Assembly (NCBI RefSeq): GCF_001306415.1
Contig: NZ_LDJX01000006.1
Location: 269,259 to 333,258 of the forward strand
DNA from: Croceitalea dokdonensis DOKDO 023
GTDB taxonomy: Bacteria; Bacteroidota; Bacteroidia; Flavobacteriales; Flavobacteriaceae
Direction: 5' to 3'
DNA length: 64,000 nt
Numbering within the stretch: position 1 is the first letter of the stretch; each line of letters begins with the position of its first letter. This document shows, one piece after another, positions 36,875 through 46,336 of this stretch. The position numbers and the translations under genes were made by a program. The notes beneath the pieces are model-generated. The model was given only the letters and a program-made list of their open reading frames with translations, made no database searches and had not been told where the DNA came from.

Positions 36875-37051
36875 GAAGCAACGAAATTTAAAAAATAACG
36901 CTTGCGGTACAATTTGTATCATGATAAGGATGAACGGGCTATTTTTTGGAAAAATAGCCCTAAAACCTTATGTTTATTGTCTTTAAACAAAATATGGAGT
37001 ACTGTTTAGAGCGATTCTAAATAGCTTCCTCCGTAGTAAACAAATACGGTT

Positions 37052-37933
37052 ATGAAAGAAAATGTCGTTATCGGTTCTTACGAGGAAATATTGGTGGATG
37101 ATGGCTTTTATGTGCTTAAGATTCAAAACGATACCCAGGATACCGATAAGTATGTTAGGGATATTGATAGCTCCTACATCCAATTTCATTTTTCCCTCAA
37201 GGGGAAGGCTAGATTTTTGTTCAATAATGGGGCATACGCGTTGGAAGTCTCTGAGGAAAATTCGCTCCTGTTGTACAATACCCAAAAAGATTTACCCCTA
37301 AATCTGGTATTGCAACCCAATTCCTGGATGCTTTCCGTGGTCATGTCCATCAGGAAATTCCATTCGCTCTTTTCCAAAGAGGCCTCCTATATTCCAATAT
37401 TAAGTGATGTCTCCGGGGAAAAGAAATACTATACACAAGAAGTGCTGTCACCGGCCATGGCTGTGGTGTTGAGCCAGTTAATGAACTACAACCTGCACCC
37501 TTCCATCAAAACCCTTTATGTCAAGGGAAAAATTTATGAATTAATTTCCCTCTACTTCAATAAAACGGAGGACGCCGATATTGAACAATGTCCCTTTTTG
37601 GCGGACGAGGATAACGTAAGGCGTATCCGCAAGGCCAAGGAAATTATTATCTCCAGAATGGCAGAGCCCCCTACCTTGGCAGAGCTTTCTGAGGAAATTG
37701 GTTTGAGCCTTAGAAAACTAAAAGAAGGTTTTAAGCAGATTTATGGGGAATCTGTTTTTGGTTTTTTGTTTGATTATAAGATGGAATATGCCCGGAATAT
37801 GTTGGAAACCGGCAAGTATAATGTAAATGAGGTGGGGTTAAAAGTAGGCTACAGCACGGCCAGCCATTTTATAGCCTCCTTTAAAAAGAAATACGGTACA
37901 ACCCCCAAAAAATATTTAACTTCAACCAATTAA
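37052..37933 (+). CDS. AraC-family transcription regulator
   Basis: A 293-residue regulator. The N-terminal half (1-180) is a sensor-like domain of unknown ligand; the C-terminal AraC DNA-binding domain holds two HTH units (PTLAELSEEIGLSLRKLKEGFKQIYG and NVNEVGLKVGYSTASHFIASFKKKYGTTPKKY). It is divergent from hemA with a shared 203-bp gap and only 11 bp from the ThuA gene downstream. By position it is a candidate controller of heme synthesis, which is inference. Confidence 0.92.
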   Translation: MKENVVIGSYEEILVDDGFYVLKIQNDTQDTDKYVRDIDSSYIQFHFSLKGKARFLFNNGAYALEVSEENSLLLYNTQKDLPLNLVLQPNSWMLSVVMSIRKFHSLFSKEASYIPILSDVSGEKKYYTQEVLSPAMAVVLSQLMNYNLHPSIKTLYVKGKIYELISLYFNKTEDADIEQCPFLADEDNVRRIRKAKEIIISRMAEPPTLAELSEEIGLSLRKLKEGFKQIYGESVFGFLFDYKMEYARNMLETGKYNVNEVGLKVGYSTASHFIASFKKKYGTTPKKYLTSTN

Positions 37934-37944
37934 ACTATAGTTCC

Positions 37945-38712
37945 ATGCACCTTTTACAGCAATGTACCTTGTTTGTTTTACTGGCCACGTTTACCCTATC
38001 TGCCCAAAATTATACAGAACCGCCGGGGCTACCAGTAACGGCCGCCATACCGGAACTGGTATTGGTTTTTAGCAAAACGGAGGGCTTTAGGCATAAGTCG
38101 ATAGAAAAAGGGGCGTTGACCTTAAAGCAGCTGGGGCGGGCCAATGGGTTTATTGCGCTGCGGACAGAAACGGCTTCAGATTTTAATCCAGAAAATCTAA
38201 AGAATTACAAGCTCGTTGTGTTTTTGAGCACCACACAAGATGTACTCAATGAATCACAGCAAAAGGCGTTTGAAAGTTATATCCAAAATGGAGGGAGTTT
38301 TTTGGGAATCCACGCCGCCGCAGACACGGAATATGAGTGGCCTTGGTACGGCAAATTGGTAGGGGGTTATTTTAACGGGCATCCCAATAATCCCAATGTT
38401 CGTACCGCGAGTATCCAACGTATAGACAAAACACATGCCTCTAGCAAACATCTGCCAGATACTTGGGTACGCACCGACGAGTGGTACAATTACAAAAACT
38501 TGAACCCTGATATGCAGGTGGTACTTAATTTGGATGAATCCAGCTATGAGGGCGGCACCAATGGCGATAGCCACCCTATTGCATGGTACCATGAATTTGA
38601 TGGGGGACGTGCATACTATACAGGAGGCGGGCATACAGAGGAGTCCTTTGATGAACCAGAATTTCGCCAGCATTTGTTGGGTGCCATTGAGTGGTGCTTA
38701 AATCGCGATTAA
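37945..38712 (+). CDS. ThuA-domain protein, exported
   Basis: A 255-residue protein with a signal peptide (ending near LSAQ) and a ThuA-like glutamine-amidotransferase-fold domain. LVFSKTEGFRHKSIEKG, FLGIHAAADTEYEWPWYGKLVGGYF and GGRAYYTGGGHTEESF are typical. ThuA relatives act on sugars such as trehalose, sometimes as the lectin-like or oxidising part; the substrate here is unknown. It lies 11 bp after the AraC gene and overlaps the DUF1460 gene by 4 bp at convergent 3' ends. Confidence 0.88.
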   Translation: MHLLQQCTLFVLLATFTLSAQNYTEPPGLPVTAAIPELVLVFSKTEGFRHKSIEKGALTLKQLGRANGFIALRTETASDFNPENLKNYKLVVFLSTTQDVLNESQQKAFESYIQNGGSFLGIHAAADTEYEWPWYGKLVGGYFNGHPNNPNVRTASIQRIDKTHASSKHLPDTWVRTDEWYNYKNLNPDMQVVLNLDESSYEGGTNGDSHPIAWYHEFDGGRAYYTGGGHTEESFDEPEFRQHLLGAIEWCLNRD

Positions 38713-39548
38713 CGGGTGGGCCTGGCCACTAGAATGCCAATATTGTTTTTTACCTTGTTGAGGTAGTCCACTAAAGGCGCTTCGCTAATTGTCACTTCGC
38801 CAGAAATGGATGCATGTAACAAATGAATACGCCCAGAGGGCTGGCGTATCGCAAAACCGGTATGGGTAACGTCCAAACCTTTTATGGATGTGGCCAATGC
38901 TATGATATCACCAGAACGCAATTGGTTTTCCACTGCTATAAGTTGTGCTGTGGGCAGGTAGCAAAACGGCTCTTTGGCCAGTTCCATTTCTGTTTTCAAA
39001 ATCTGTCCAAAGTTTTCGTCATTCTGCAGAAAAGGGTACAACTCCCGGTGGGTTCCCATGAAATTGATGTTCTTGTCCATTGCATTTCCGCCTAAATCTG
39101 TGGTAATATCACGCACCAATCCCTTGGTTTCGTTATTTCTTATCCAATCCGTAAAATAATGCAAACGGGAGGCGTAACCGTCTAGAACCCCATTTCTGTA
39201 CCTAATGGCCCTTAAATTTTTGGTAAAATCGTCAAATGTCCAGTTCCCTTGTTTTTGAAGCAGCCCAAAGGCCAAAACATTCTCCACAAAGGTGGTGCAG
39301 TCCAAACCTTGCAGGTTCACCACCAAGGACTCGGTTTCACCAATTTCTAAAGTCTTGGCCACATAGGGCGTCCCCAGAAATGTTTTGGCGATGGTAATGA
39401 TTCCATCGTTGGTCTCAGCAATATCTAGCTGGTTGAGCTGTTCTATTTTTTGCAGCACTAGCGCTTTATCCGTATCCGTACAGTTAACTTGGGCCACAAG
39501 CAGCATTGGAAAAAACAGAAGAACCAACCCAATGTAATACCTTTCCAT
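38709..39548 (-). CDS. DUF1460 N-acetylmuramoyl-L-alanine amidase-like protein
   Basis: A 279-residue exported protein of the DUF1460 family, an NlpC/P60-like fold implicated in cell-wall amidase activity. The catalytic-type Cys is in GLDCTTFVENVLA and the His in DVTHTGFAI. I start at the ATG at 39548, which gives a signal peptide (MERYYIGLVLLFFPMLLVAQ); the frame is open from 39635. A TAACTTTG box lies a few bases before this ATG. Confidence 0.86.
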   Translation of the reverse strand: MERYYIGLVLLFFPMLLVAQVNCTDTDKALVLQKIEQLNQLDIAETNDGIITIAKTFLGTPYVAKTLEIGETESLVVNLQGLDCTTFVENVLAFGLLQKQGNWTFDDFTKNLRAIRYRNGVLDGYASRLHYFTDWIRNNETKGLVRDITTDLGGNAMDKNINFMGTHRELYPFLQNDENFGQILKTEMELAKEPFCYLPTAQLIAVENQLRSGDIIALATSIKGLDVTHTGFAIRQPSGRIHLLHASISGEVTISEAPLVDYLNKVKNNIGILVARPTR

Positions 39549-39808
39549 AGCATCAAAGTTATCTATTTCACCATAATAAAAGTTATTCCATTCCTTAAAA
39601 CCAAAATGGGAGCCATATCGTAACTTTGCACCCAAATGGGGTCAACGGTTTTGGCTTAAGGTGAACAGAACTATTTTTTTGATGGTTCCCGGTCTTTTTT
39701 CGCTTTTTCAGCAAAGGTTACGGAAGGATAAAAGGCCGATATTTAGTTGAAAGATCCAACTTTTTAACCTGCACCAAACAACGTACCATTTCACCTAAAA
39801 TATTTGCT

Positions 39809-40843
39809 GTGAAAAAAGGAGTATTACTGGTCAATTTGGGCTCACCGGACAGCCCTACCGCTAAAGATGTAAAGCCATATTTGGATGAGTTTTTAATGGA
39901 TGGACGTGTTATAGACGTGCCGCCCTTGTTACGAAATCTATTGGTTCGTGGAATTATCCTACAAACACGACCCAAAAAGTCGGCTAAAGCCTATGCCAAA
40001 ATTTGGTGGGAGGAAGGCTCTCCTTTGATCGTCATTTCAGAACGCTTTGCGGACAAGGTTAAAAAGCATACGGAGCTCCCAGTGGCGCTTGGCATGCGCT
40101 ACGGCAGCGGTAGTATCAAGGAAGGTCTGCAACAATTGGCTGACCAAAATGTGGATGAGGTGCTATTGGTACCGCTCTATCCGCATTATGCCATGTCTTC
40201 TTATGAGACGGTGGTGGTGAAGGCCATGGAAGACCAGCAAAAGTATTTTCCAAAGATGCGTATGACCACCATGCCCGCTTTTTATCGTAGTCCAGACTAC
40301 ATTAAAGTATTGGGGGATAGCATTGCCGAGGGATTGGAAGGTTTTGCCTATGACCATGTACTGTTTTCATACCATGGGATTCCCGAACGCCATATCCGCA
40401 AATCCGACCCCACCAAATTCCATTGTAAGATAGATGGCAGCTGTTGTAGCATCAATTCAGTGGCCCACCATACCTGTTACAGGCACCAATGCTACGACAC
40501 CACAGAATTGGTGAAAGCCTATTTGGGTCTGCCCGATGACAAGGTAAGTAGCTCTTTCCAATCCAGATTGGCAGGTGACCCTTGGTTAAAACCATATACC
40601 GATTATGAGTTTGAACGTTTGGCCAAGGAAGGAAAGACAAAATTGGCCGTGATTACGCCAGCTTTTGTTTCTGACTGTTTGGAAACCTTGGAAGAAATTG
40701 CCATGGAGGGCGAAGAGGAATTTAAAGAAGCGGGTGGGGAAGAGTTTAAGCACATCCCTTGTTTGAACGACCGTGACCAATGGGTGGCCCTAATGGCAAA
40801 GTGGATTAAAGATTGGCAAGACAAGGCCATGTTGCCAGTGTAA
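39809..40843 (+). CDS. hemH: Ferrochelatase HemH
   Basis: A 344-residue enzyme that inserts Fe2+ into protoporphyrin IX. The GTG start is followed by KKGVLLVNLGSPDSPT. The metal-site His is in FSYHGIPERHI and the acidic site in PAFVSDCLETLEEI. Between them a Cys/His-rich stretch (FHCKIDGSCCSINS, HHTCYRHQC) could bind a metal; I do not know its role. The 260-bp gap upstream holds nothing else I recognise. DUF3050 follows at 39 bp. Confidence 0.95.
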   Translation: MKKGVLLVNLGSPDSPTAKDVKPYLDEFLMDGRVIDVPPLLRNLLVRGIILQTRPKKSAKAYAKIWWEEGSPLIVISERFADKVKKHTELPVALGMRYGSGSIKEGLQQLADQNVDEVLLVPLYPHYAMSSYETVVVKAMEDQQKYFPKMRMTTMPAFYRSPDYIKVLGDSIAEGLEGFAYDHVLFSYHGIPERHIRKSDPTKFHCKIDGSCCSINSVAHHTCYRHQCYDTTELVKAYLGLPDDKVSSSFQSRLAGDPWLKPYTDYEFERLAKEGKTKLAVITPAFVSDCLETLEEIAMEGEEEFKEAGGEEFKHIPCLNDRDQWVALMAKWIKDWQDKAMLPV

Positions 40844-40882
40844 TATAAAACCTGTGTAATAACTATTAAAAGGTAGAATAGA

Positions 40883-41665
40883 ATGATGCTCGATAAAATC
40901 AATAATGAACTAGCGGGTCTCCGTGCCGAAATCAAGAATCATAAGGTTTATCAAGAACTTCAAACAGTGACTGATATCACCGTGTTTATGGAAAGCCATA
41001 TCTATGCCGTCTGGGATTTTATGTCATTGTTAAAAGCACTACAATTAAAGTTGACAGGGCAAACACTGCCTTGGAAACCGGTTACCAATGCAAATACGGC
41101 CCGCTTTATCAATGAAATAGTTCTTGAAGAAGAGACAGACATTGATGAACAAGGGTTGACTAAAAGTCATTTTGAGATGTATCTTGACGCCATGAATGAG
41201 GTTGGCGCAGACACAAGACCAATTCATGCGTTCTTGCAATCCGTTTCGGACGTGAACACCATCAATAAAGCGATTAAAAAAGCAGGGCTGCCAGAATATA
41301 TCGCTGATTTTTTGAATTTTACCTTCAGCATCATTAGTACTGGTGAGCCACATAAAATAGCGGCTGCCTTCACTTTTGGTCGTGAAGATGTCATACCTGA
41401 CATGTTTTTGGGCATTCTAGAAAAAAGTAATAAAAATTATAGGACTGACTACCGCAAATTGACCTACTATCTGCAACGGCATATAGATTTGGATGGGGAG
41501 GAACATGGACCTTTAGCATTAAAAATGATTCAGGAACTCTGTGGGAATGATACTAAAAAATGGGATGATGTACTTATTGTAGCGAAACAAGCCTTAACCT
41601 CCAGGATTAAATTGTGGAATGGAGTTTATGACAACATTGCAAAAGAAAAACTAGAGACCGCATAA
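40883..41665 (+). CDS. DUF3050 heme-oxygenase-fold protein
   Basis: A 260-residue cytosolic, mostly helical protein of DUF3050, which belongs to the heme oxygenase-like fold group as far as I know. Recognisable are the segments VFMESHIYAVWDFMSLLKALQ and RFINEIVLEEETDIDE and the closing HIDLDGEEHGPLALKMI, rich in His and Glu, as in metal-binding helical bundles. No activity is established to my knowledge. It follows hemH at 39 bp on the same strand, so a link to heme or iron is plausible. The start may be the ATG at 40883 or the next codon. Confidence 0.82.
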   Translation: MMLDKINNELAGLRAEIKNHKVYQELQTVTDITVFMESHIYAVWDFMSLLKALQLKLTGQTLPWKPVTNANTARFINEIVLEEETDIDEQGLTKSHFEMYLDAMNEVGADTRPIHAFLQSVSDVNTINKAIKKAGLPEYIADFLNFTFSIISTGEPHKIAAAFTFGREDVIPDMFLGILEKSNKNYRTDYRKLTYYLQRHIDLDGEEHGPLALKMIQELCGNDTKKWDDVLIVAKQALTSRIKLWNGVYDNIAKEKLETA

Positions 41666-41688
41666 TGGCGCCATAGAGGTAATACCGT

Positions 41689-43068
41689 ATGCCTAACGTA
41701 TCATCAGAACAATTGGGCACCGCGCCTATAGGAAAACTGCTTGTAAAACAGGCCGTACCCGCTTCTATCGGCATTTTGGTGATGTCTCTAAACGTGTTGG
41801 TAGATTCCATTTTCGTGGGCAATTGGATTGGTTCCATTGCCATTGCGGCCATTAATGTGGTCTTGCCGGTCTCCTTTTTTATCGCTGCCCTAGGAATGGC
41901 CATCGGCATTGGTGGGTCCAGTATTATATCCCGGGCATTGGGTGCCGATAACAAAGAAAAGGCCCTTCACACTTTTGGCAACCAGATTACCTTAACGCTT
42001 TTGGTCACTATAAGTATGGTCTTTGCGGGACTATATTTTGTGAATGCCCTTATTCCCGCATTTGGTGGTAAAGGAGCCATTTTTGAACCAGCCAAGGTGT
42101 ACTATACCATTGTGCTGTACGGAGTCCCTTTTTTGGCCCTTTGTATGATGGGTAATACCGTGATTCGCGCAGAGGGCAAGCCCAGATTTGCCATGATTGC
42201 CATGATCATTCCATCTGTGGGCAACTTATTTCTGGATTACCTTTTTATTTATGTCTTTGATTGGGGCATGCACGGTGCCGCTTGGGCTACCACAGCCGGA
42301 TACCTGCTTTGTCTGGCTTATATTACCTATTTCTTTCTGTCCAAAAACTCTAGCTTAACCCCTAATCTCTCTCATTTCTCGCTAAAGCTGCCCATTCTAA
42401 GGGAAATAGCCTCCTTGGGTTTTGTTACCTTGGCAAGACAAGCGGTGACCAGTGTTATTTACCTGTTGTTGAACAATATTTTATTTGGTCTTGGCGGCGA
42501 GGCGCTGGTAGCGGTCTATGCCATTATAGGTCGTATGTTGATGTTTGCCTTGTTTCCAGTGTACGGTGTTACCCAAGGTTTTTTGCCCATTGCCGGCTAT
42601 AATTATGGCGCAGCAAAGAAACAACGGGTAAAAGCATCCATTTACACCGCTATCAAATACGCCGCCCTCGTGGCTACCATGGTATTTATCATCCTAATGG
42701 TGTTTCCGGCAGAACTGGCCGGTCTGTTTTTAAGTGACCGTGCCAATTTGCCCCAAAAAGAAATATTGGCCAATGCGTATGTGTTGGAACATGCCCCTTT
42801 TGCCATGCGAATGGTCTTCTTGGCAACGCCCATCATCGCTTTGCAATTGATTGGGGCAGCATATTTTCAGGCCATAGGGAAGGCACGCCCTGCCCTTTTG
42901 CTCACCTTGACACGCCAAGGGTTTTTCTTTATCCCCCTTATTCTGGTCTTACCAAATTTTATGGGGACCTTAGGGGTTTGGTTATCTTTTCCGATAGCCG
43001 ATGTGCTGGCTACGGTGGTCACAGGTTGGTATTTGCACCGGGAGATAAAGAGCACTTTGTCTAATTGA
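41689..43068 (+). CDS. MATE-family efflux transporter
   Basis: A 459-residue polytopic inner-membrane protein of the MATE group, with the usual twelve or so helices and segments such as PASIGILVMSLNVLVDSIFVG and GNTVIRAEGKPRFAMI. The family exports drugs or organic cations with Na+ or H+. It follows DUF3050 at 23 bp. Its 3' end overlaps the convergent protease gene by 8 bases. Confidence 0.93.
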   Translation: MPNVSSEQLGTAPIGKLLVKQAVPASIGILVMSLNVLVDSIFVGNWIGSIAIAAINVVLPVSFFIAALGMAIGIGGSSIISRALGADNKEKALHTFGNQITLTLLVTISMVFAGLYFVNALIPAFGGKGAIFEPAKVYYTIVLYGVPFLALCMMGNTVIRAEGKPRFAMIAMIIPSVGNLFLDYLFIYVFDWGMHGAAWATTAGYLLCLAYITYFFLSKNSSLTPNLSHFSLKLPILREIASLGFVTLARQAVTSVIYLLLNNILFGLGGEALVAVYAIIGRMLMFALFPVYGVTQGFLPIAGYNYGAAKKQRVKASIYTAIKYAALVATMVFIILMVFPAELAGLFLSDRANLPQKEILANAYVLEHAPFAMRMVFLATPIIALQLIGAAYFQAIGKARPALLLTLTRQGFFFIPLILVLPNFMGTLGVWLSFPIADVLATVVTGWYLHREIKSTLSN

Positions 43069-46000
43069 GCTGCTTTGAAATTTCCTGCAAGGCTCGATCT
43101 AACTGGGGTTGGTTTCCGTCCAAGCGGTCTTTAAAGGTTTCTTTCACTAAAATATCGGGTTGCACACCTTCTTTCTCTAGGTTTTTACCATCAAGGGTGT
43201 AGCAACCCCATGAAGGTAATCGATAAAAAGAGCCGTCAACCAATCCACTGCCAGAGGTAAACACAATCCAACGATAGGTTTCTGTACCTATCAGAGTCCC
43301 TAAACCTAGTTCTTTGAAACCTGCCGAGGTCATTTCAGCATCGCTTAAGGATTGTTCATTGATTAAGACAATGATAGGTTTAGCAGCGGGTCCAAAATTA
43401 GGTTGAGGCGCCAATTTTCCTTCACGATATTTCCATTTTAAATACGGTTTTTGCGATAGAAACTGCAACACTTCGTCATGCACATTACCACCTGTATTAT
43501 ATCGTAAATCTAAAATCAGGGCTTTTCTTTCGTTGGCCTCAGATACCATTTCGCGTTTAAAACGTTCCAATTCTCGCCCAGTCATGTTTTTCATGTGGAT
43601 ATAAGCAACTTCTTTGTTACTTTTTTGGTCCACGTAGTTTTGATTGGCATCCATCCATTCGTCATACATAAGCGTGCGAGCAGTATTGGTGCTTGTAGGA
43701 TGTACTTTAATGGTTATGGGATTATCATTTCTTGAAAAAGTCAAGGTCATCTCCTTGTCGCGTGAGGGCAACACAAAATAGGATTCTCTGTTCAATTTTT
43801 CGTCTATTTCTTGGTCATTGACCTTAATTAAACGGTCTCCTTTTCTCAGGGTCATTCCGGTAATGTCTGCCGGACCGTCGGTTAAAATTCGTTCTACCAA
43901 ATAAGGGTCATCATTTGAAAATAGGATTCCCGTATGCATGGTAGCATTTTTGTAAAACGCACTTTCTTCCTTTCCGTTGGAATAAAATCCAAAGTGAGAG
44001 GTGTTGAGCTCGCCCAGCATATCATTGAAGAGTAGTCGTAATTGTGACCGTTTAGTGATGTAGGGCAAATACTGGGCATATTGATCCCGCAATTTTTGCC
44101 AGTCTTCCCCATGAAAGTCTTTATCATAAAAATTCTCTTCAAAACCAGCCCATGCTTCATAGAACATTTGGTGGAATTCTTCTGATAAGTTTCTTCTAAA
44201 TGTATTTGAAATCTTGATTTTTTCGGTTTTGTTGCCTTTAATATCAAGGGTATGAATGGCACCTTTAACCAATAGGTAGTATTGGTCTTTTGCAACTTTA
44301 ATTTGATAACCCTGAACCTTCTCGTCCACCACTATTTCCGTCTTATCTTCTTCAAAAGGCTCAAAAGTGGTTTTCCACAGCTTCATCTTACCTTCATCGT
44401 GGTCACTTACATAGAACAGGTATGTTGCTTTATCTTTTGAATGGGCCACAGGGTTATACTGGGAGCCAAAGGATGGACTCACCCGTTGCAACCGTTCCAT
44501 TAATCCTTTTTTATTGATACGGACGGGAACCTCATCTTTTTTTCTACCGGTTTCAGCTTTCTTATCCTTCTTCTTATCTTTCGTTTCGATTTCCTTCTCC
44601 TCCTCCTTAAAAAGCTTTTCAAACTCATCCAGCACATAAGGTTCTTCATACTTGTCCAATGCCATACTATAAATCTTTGGGTTTTGCAGGCCGTATGGAT
44701 AGCTGGGTTTGGTCAGGTTTGAGGCAAAATAAATATACCTCCCATCCGGAGACCATGCCGGACTGGTTTCGGTAACCCCGGTTTGGGTGAGATTGTTTAC
44801 CCTTTTATCACTTAACCGTATGGTAAAAACATCGTTTTCAAAATTCCGGTAGGCAGTAAATACCACATACTTTCCATCTGGTGAAAAATGGGGTTGTGGA
44901 GCATATAGCGCCCAAAACTCATCTTTGACCAAGACCTCACTCCTAAAGTCTGTTAAGTCCAATAACCGAAGTTCATCGCGGCCACTGATGTACACCGCTT
45001 TGGTCATATCTGCATTCAAGCTAAGGTTAAGGTTGTTTCTTGCGTCTTTGGTGAGTTGCTTTTCTTGTTCCTTGGAATTTATGGTCTTGGTAAAAAGATT
45101 GGTATATCCCTTAACTGTCCTTGTAAACAGTACCGTATTGTTGTCTTTTAACCAGTGGACTTCCTTTATTCTTTCCTTGTTTTTAAGGGGTATTTGTTTT
45201 ATGAACTTCCCTTTGGTATCAGACACAAAAAGTTCACCCCTAGAAATAAATGCCAGCTTTTTGTTGTCCGGAGAAACAGAGAAATAGGTAATGTTACCCA
45301 TGACATCAAAGTCTTGATGGTTGTCCAAGGTACTTTTATTGCCCAATTGAATGGGTACTATATTCGTTTGTTTGTTGGCAACATCGTATAAGAAAATTTG
45401 ATAGTCTTTGGAAAAGACCACAGCCTCTCCATTGGCACTGGCCTGCGGTCTGCCAATAGACGTTTTAAAGGAAGTAAGCTGTGTTTTGATGCTATTTTCA
45501 AAAGTATAGAGGTTATATTCCCCATTGGCCTGATCAGACACAAAGAACAGTTTTCCGTTGCGATCAAATGAGGCCCACATATCTTTTCCGTTGTAGGAGG
45601 TATACTCTTTATAGGTTCCTGATTTGGAGTCATACGATTTGATATCGGGATTGTAGGCGCCCTTGTATCGCTTACGGTTGGTGAAGTTTTTACTTTCCCA
45701 ACTTTCATTAAAGAACAATTCATTGCTATTGGGGCGTATGGCAAGATTATGCACGGTATGAAAATAATGGCCAAAAAGACGTTTTGGGGTTCCTCCCTCC
45801 TTGGAGACCGTATATCCAGAATAGCGATTTTCCCTATTGGAGGTAAAATAAATAGTCTTTGAATCCCAAGACCAACTGTCTACTTCATCAGATCCGTCAT
45901 GGAATGTCAGTTGTTTAATTTCCCCACCCGTCATGGGCATGACATAGATGTTTCTATTGCCAAGGGCATTAGAAGTAAAAGCAAGCCACATACCATCTGG

Positions 46001-46216
46001 AGAAATCCGTGGCAGTGTCTCCTCTCCAGCCATAGCGGTGATGCGGGTTGCCAATCCGCCGGTGGCACTTACCTTCCAGAGATCACCGTCATATGAAAAA
46101 ACAATGGTCTTGGCATTTGGCGAAATTGTTGGGTCCAATAAAAAATAAGGGGATTGTGCGTTGGTCTTCATAAAAAGAAAAGCCATTAAAAGCAGGGTCA
46201 TCGTTCTTTGTATCAT
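43061..46216 (-). CDS. Tricorn-like S41 peptidase, exported
   Basis: An about 1051-residue protease. N-terminal TolB/WD40-type beta-propeller repeats fill about residues 25-550 (for example FDPTISPNAKTIVFSYDGDLW-like blades). A linker rich in Lys/Glu, a C1 helical segment (EEFHQMFYEAWAGFEENFYD), a PDZ domain (GPADITGMTLRKGDRLIKVND) and a tail-specific protease core follow. The catalytic Ser lies in NEQSLSDAEM. A signal (MIQRTMTLLLMAFLFMKTNAQ) is obtained from the ATG at 46216; the frame is open to 46288. It is divergent from the lactonase-type gene. Confidence 0.9.
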   Translation of the reverse strand: MIQRTMTLLLMAFLFMKTNAQSPYFLLDPTISPNAKTIVFSYDGDLWKVSATGGLATRITAMAGEETLPRISPDGMWLAFTSNALGNRNIYVMPMTGGEIKQLTFHDGSDEVDSWSWDSKTIYFTSNRENRYSGYTVSKEGGTPKRLFGHYFHTVHNLAIRPNSNELFFNESWESKNFTNRKRYKGAYNPDIKSYDSKSGTYKEYTSYNGKDMWASFDRNGKLFFVSDQANGEYNLYTFENSIKTQLTSFKTSIGRPQASANGEAVVFSKDYQIFLYDVANKQTNIVPIQLGNKSTLDNHQDFDVMGNITYFSVSPDNKKLAFISRGELFVSDTKGKFIKQIPLKNKERIKEVHWLKDNNTVLFTRTVKGYTNLFTKTINSKEQEKQLTKDARNNLNLSLNADMTKAVYISGRDELRLLDLTDFRSEVLVKDEFWALYAPQPHFSPDGKYVVFTAYRNFENDVFTIRLSDKRVNNLTQTGVTETSPAWSPDGRYIYFASNLTKPSYPYGLQNPKIYSMALDKYEEPYVLDEFEKLFKEEEKEIETKDKKKDKKAETGRKKDEVPVRINKKGLMERLQRVSPSFGSQYNPVAHSKDKATYLFYVSDHDEGKMKLWKTTFEPFEEDKTEIVVDEKVQGYQIKVAKDQYYLLVKGAIHTLDIKGNKTEKIKISNTFRRNLSEEFHQMFYEAWAGFEENFYDKDFHGEDWQKLRDQYAQYLPYITKRSQLRLLFNDMLGELNTSHFGFYSNGKEESAFYKNATMHTGILFSNDDPYLVERILTDGPADITGMTLRKGDRLIKVNDQEIDEKLNRESYFVLPSRDKEMTLTFSRNDNPITIKVHPTSTNTARTLMYDEWMDANQNYVDQKSNKEVAYIHMKNMTGRELERFKREMVSEANERKALILDLRYNTGGNVHDEVLQFLSQKPYLKWKYREGKLAPQPNFGPAAKPIIVLINEQSLSDAEMTSAGFKELGLGTLIGTETYRWIVFTSGSGLVDGSFYRLPSWGCYTLDGKNLEKEGVQPDILVKETFKDRLDGNQPQLDRALQEISKQLN

Positions 46217-46336
46217 AGTGTTGGTCATTTTGATAGAACTTGAAATTACGAAATTATACTTTTGGTGCAGCGGCTTTGGATTTGGCAAAATAATCTGGAG
46301 GAGTTGTGTATTTTTATAACCTTACAATACTGGATT

